A stretch of DNA of 64,000 nucleotides from CAZTHM01 sp041946825 (GTDB lineage: Bacteria; Acidobacteriota; Terriglobia; UBA7540). The notes under the pieces are model-generated. The model did no database searches and had not been told where the DNA came from. It worked only from the letters and a program-made list of their open reading frames with translations. Location of the stretch: assembly GCA_041946825.1 (NCBI GenBank), contig JBHGBD010000022.1, positions 1 through 64,000 of the forward strand, in the 5' to 3' direction. Below, piece after piece: positions 61,702 through 64,000 of this stretch (position 1 is its first letter; every line of letters starts with the position of its first letter). Position numbers and translations under genes: made by a program.

Positions 61702-62904
61702 ATGGACCCTAGATTCAAGAATGAGGCGCTGGCGAGCTCGCGAAATGTCCTCATCGTGGTCGCCTGCGGCGGCTTGCTCTTATATGGTGTCCTTAACGCA
61801 TTCCTCGGAGCGGCCATGCCGCAACTGCGAGCGCGGCTAGGCCTCACTCCTGGTCAGTGCGGGTTGCTCTTCAGCTTCCTCTATGTTCCCCAGATTCTCG
61901 TAGTTTCCGCAATTGGCCCATTCGTCGACAGTTTTGGTACCCGGTTCGCGTTCTTCCTCGGGGCGCTGTTGTGTGTCGGTGGTTTTGCGGGCGCTGGTTA
62001 CGCCGACAGCTACGGACTTCTGGCCCAGGCCATGCTTCTGTTGGGAGCGGGCGGGAGTCTGCTAAGCGCCGCGTCGAATACTTCGCTGGCAGATCTTTAC
62101 TCGAGCAATCCAGGCTCCGGGTTGAATATTGGGCATGCGCTTTTTGGTGTGGGAGCGGTCTCCTTCCCAGCAGCCGTAGTGTTGACTGAAGACCGGTTCG
62201 GCCTGTCACCTGCTATCGGCGTAGCGCTGCTCGTCTCGGGGTGCATTGCCGTCCTCGCTTGCGGCTGTCGTTTCCCGGCTCATCGCGTGGGGCGGACATA
62301 CAATTGGCGCGCAGCCCGAGAAGCCATCGTGGCCCCTGCCGCCCTCATTTTGTCTTCGGTTGTCTTCCTGACCACCGCGCTTGCCGCCTCTGTTGGAGGC
62401 TGGCTTCGACTGTACGCGGAACAGGAGTTCTCAGCCTCCGGCAGCGCTTCGGGATGGATGCTCGCGCTTTTCTGGGGTCTTACGATGACGGGAAGATTTG
62501 CATCCTCCCAAGTTCTGAAGTTCGTCCGTGGGGCCCAATTGGTGTTCTGGTGTTCGGTGGGGATGCTCGTTGGCTCGTCGATCTTGACGATGGCGCCTGG
62601 AAAGGCTGTGGCAGTCGTGGGAGTCATCGTGTGTGGGCTCAGCTACGGGCCCATCTATCCGACGACCGTAGGAGCCGTCAGCAGGCACTTCCACAAGTAT
62701 TTTGCTTCCGTCTTCGGCAGCCTGCAGGCAGCAGGATTGACCGGCGGCATGTTGCTCCCGGCGGCGATCGGCTGGGCGGCAAAGGCCACCTCGCTACGAT
62801 TCGCGTTCTGGCTCCTCGTCGCCGCTTCGGGCCTGCTCACGGTTCTTCAGGCCCTTTTTATCGAGTATGAGCAAAGGAAGGCGCGCCCGGAACGCGAGCC
62901 ATGA
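61702..62904 (+). CDS. Major facilitator superfamily transporter
   Basis: This inner-membrane carrier of about 400 residues has 12 hydrophobic segments. The MFS pattern is clear: a first-half loop with FVDSFGTRFAFFLGALL and a second half closing in a hydrophobic segment (FAFWLLVAASGLLTVLQALF). Overall it resembles FucP/sugar-permease-like members (NAFLGAAMPQLRARLGLTPGQ at the start), but the substrate cannot be set. ATG 61702 is used; a TTG at 61690 is also in frame. The ribosome binding site is weak. It is divergent from ino1 and convergent with the isomerase gene, which suggests a role with the inositol or sugar operons. Confidence 0.88.
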   Translation: MDPRFKNEALASSRNVLIVVACGGLLLYGVLNAFLGAAMPQLRARLGLTPGQCGLLFSFLYVPQILVVSAIGPFVDSFGTRFAFFLGALLCVGGFAGAGYADSYGLLAQAMLLLGAGGSLLSAASNTSLADLYSSNPGSGLNIGHALFGVGAVSFPAAVVLTEDRFGLSPAIGVALLVSGCIAVLACGCRFPAHRVGRTYNWRAAREAIVAPAALILSSVVFLTTALAASVGGWLRLYAEQEFSASGSASGWMLALFWGLTMTGRFASSQVLKFVRGAQLVFWCSVGMLVGSSILTMAPGKAVAVVGVIVCGLSYGPIYPTTVGAVSRHFHKYFASVFGSLQAAGLTGGMLLPAAIGWAAKATSLRFAFWLLVAASGLLTVLQALFIEYEQRKARPEREP

Positions 62905-63066
62905 TCTTCCATCGTGACGCATCCCCGAACTGGGCGCGCGCTTTCTTCTGTGTGGACAACCGGTCGGAGATGAGCCTTCTCTGGCGGTTGGCGTTTGGGC
63001 AGACACTTCGGCGTTCTCAGGATTAGCCAGAGTGTTCTGCCAGTCTCGATCAGGCGAAGCACCACC

Positions 63067-64000
63067 TTACGTGCCCGACAGGAGCTCCTCGCGGACGTTC
63101 TTCAGCACATACGCGGCGCGCTCGACACCAACCTCGCCGGGGAGTAACGGATCTTCATTCTCGATGCTCAGAATGCCCTGGAAGCCAACGTCCATGTACG
63201 CTTTCACGATGTCTTTCCAGAGTTGCGCGCTATGCCCATAACCAACCGCGCGGAACATCACTGAGCCCGGCGAGAGTTTCAGCGGCTCCGCCTCGAAATC
63301 CAGCACGCCGTAGCGGGCGGCTTCCGGCTGGATTAAAACGGCGTCCTTCATGTGCGCGTGGAAGAGCGCGTTCTGCTGGGCCAGGTAGTGAATGACCTGG
63401 ACAGGATCGCAGCCCTGCCAGAACAGGTGGCTGGGGTCGCAATTCGCGCCGATTTCCTCTCCGACGGCCTCGCGCAGACGCACCACCTTGTGGGGGTTGT
63501 ACACCACGAACCCCGCATGCATTTCCAGCGCGATTCTGCGGACCCCATGCTCGCGCGCGAACTTGGCTGCCCGCTTCCAGTAGGGAATGACGCGCTCGCT
63601 CCACTGCCATTTCAGGACCTGGTCATACTCATCCGGCCAGCGGTAGGTGGCCCAATTCGGCATCGTATCAGTGGGCGAGCCTCCCGGGCATCCGGAAAAA
63701 GTGACGACTACCGGAACCTCTAGCCGTTCGGCGAGCAGCACCGTCTTACGGAAATCCGCGTCGTCACGCTGCGCAATGGCCTGGTCCGGGTGGAGAGGAT
63801 TGCCGTGGCAACTGAGTGCTGCGACGAGGATATTTCGGTCTTCGAATTTCTTCTTCCACACCCGGGCTTTGGCGGGGTCGGCGAGCAAATCCTCCACCGG
63901 GCAGTGCTTGGCTGCAGGGTAGGCGCCCGTCCCGACCTCGACGGCCTCCAGACCCAGCGCCGAGATCTTGTCAAGCATCTGGTCCAGCGAGAGGTGATCG
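63067..64000 (-). CDS. Sugar phosphate isomerase/epimerase (TIM barrel), 5' end cut by window
   Basis: This protein has the xylose isomerase-like/AP endonuclease 2 TIM-barrel fold. The frame is open to the window edge at 64000 (DHLSLDQ precedes the Met at 63978), so its N-terminus lies outside. Visible parts are LEAVEVGTGAYPA, ALSCHGNPLHPD, IALEMHAGFVVYN with a metal Glu, NCDPSHLFWQGCDP with a metal Asp/His, HAHMKDA, and the final ENEDPLLPGEVGVERAAYVL with a metal Glu. These are the ligands expected for a divalent-metal isomerase or an inosose dehydratase (IolE/IolI-like). The latter would suit the nearby inositol genes, but the substrate is not shown. Confidence 0.9.
   Translation of the reverse strand, partial: DHLSLDQMLDKISALGLEAVEVGTGAYPAAKHCPVEDLLADPAKARVWKKKFEDRNILVAALSCHGNPLHPDQAIAQRDDADFRKTVLLAERLEVPVVVTFSGCPGGSPTDTMPNWATYRWPDEYDQVLKWQWSERVIPYWKRAAKFAREHGVRRIALEMHAGFVVYNPHKVVRLREAVGEEIGANCDPSHLFWQGCDPVQVIHYLAQQNALFHAHMKDAVLIQPEAARYGVLDFEAEPLKLSPGSVMFRAVGYGHSAQLWKDIVKAYMDVGFQGILSIENEDPLLPGEVGVERAAYVLKNVREELLSGT

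Noticed and set aside
1..64000. tRNA, rRNA, CRISPR arrays, IS elements, phage genes
   Set aside because: Scanned by eye on both strands; no cloverleaf-type T-loop, direct-repeat array, transposase or integrase was found. Small RNA genes could be missed without a covariance search.

Overview
The window is a 64 kb piece of a moderately GC-rich bacterial chromosome. The gene set suggests an Acidobacteriota member (Bryobacterales/Solibacter-like). It has an Oar-type TonB-dependent receptor with an N-terminal carboxypeptidase-regulatory domain and no SusD partner, FG-GAP/ASPIC (CRTAC-type) exported proteins, long TPR proteins, a CheB-CheR-PAS kinase fusion, a fused E1 alpha-beta dehydrogenase and many exported glycoside hydrolases. 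The phylum call is inference from gene content. I saw no rRNA, tRNA, CRISPR array, IS element, phage gene or replication origin.

Layout. 1-5.4 kb: the end of a class III aminotransferase, two GH140/DUF4038-type hydrolases and an SDR oxidoreductase. 5.8-13.5 kb: a signalling island with a 1626-residue CheB-CheR-PAS-GAF-HisKA_3 kinase, a translationally coupled LuxR-type response regulator, three small stand-alone receiver-like proteins and a small ACT-like protein. 13.6-22.3 kb (minus strand): an amino acid permease and a 2-oxo acid dehydrogenase operon (fused E1, E2, E3) preceded by an exported TPR protein. 22.9-31.4 kb: a decayed GH127-like gene, two paralogous exported hydrolases with a carbohydrate-binding front end, a RhaT-type sugar transporter and an ASPIC/FG-GAP protein. 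31.5-39.7 kb: a plus-strand catabolic cluster with a cupin, an exported acetamidase/formamidase, a Tat-exported GH51 arabinofuranosidase, an SDR, an IclR regulator, an HpcH/HpaI aldolase, a cyclase-family hydrolase and a D-2-hydroxyacid dehydrogenase. 39.8-42.9 kb: a 1018-residue TPR protein. 43.2-55.5 kb: a TonB receptor locus with a GH38-like enzyme, a Tat-exported GH127-like enzyme, an L-fucose isomerase-like protein, a URO-D-like protein and a truncated copy of the GH38-like gene. 55.6-61.3 kb (minus strand): an inositol-3-phosphate synthase, Gfo/Idh/MocA oxidoreductase, NAD-dependent epimerase, PfkB kinase and DMT exporter. 61.7-64 kb: an MFS transporter and a sugar phosphate isomerase cut by the window edge.

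How it fits together (inference). Most of the window looks like machinery for branched plant polysaccharide of the pectin/rhamnogalacturonan or arabinan type. Outer-membrane uptake would be by the TonB receptor, periplasmic trimming by GH38-, GH51-, GH127-, GH140- and GH39-like enzymes, inner-membrane import by RhaT and MFS carriers, and cytoplasmic breakdown by isomerase, SDR, aldolase and hydroxyacid dehydrogenase steps under IclR control. Families recur as paralog pairs, often with one member divergent or broken, so this looks like an expanded and still decaying accessory region.

The best candidates for something undescribed are the receiver trio behind the giant kinase, the inositol-phosphate-synthase operon, and the URO-D-like protein that lacks its metal ligands inside a sugar locus.
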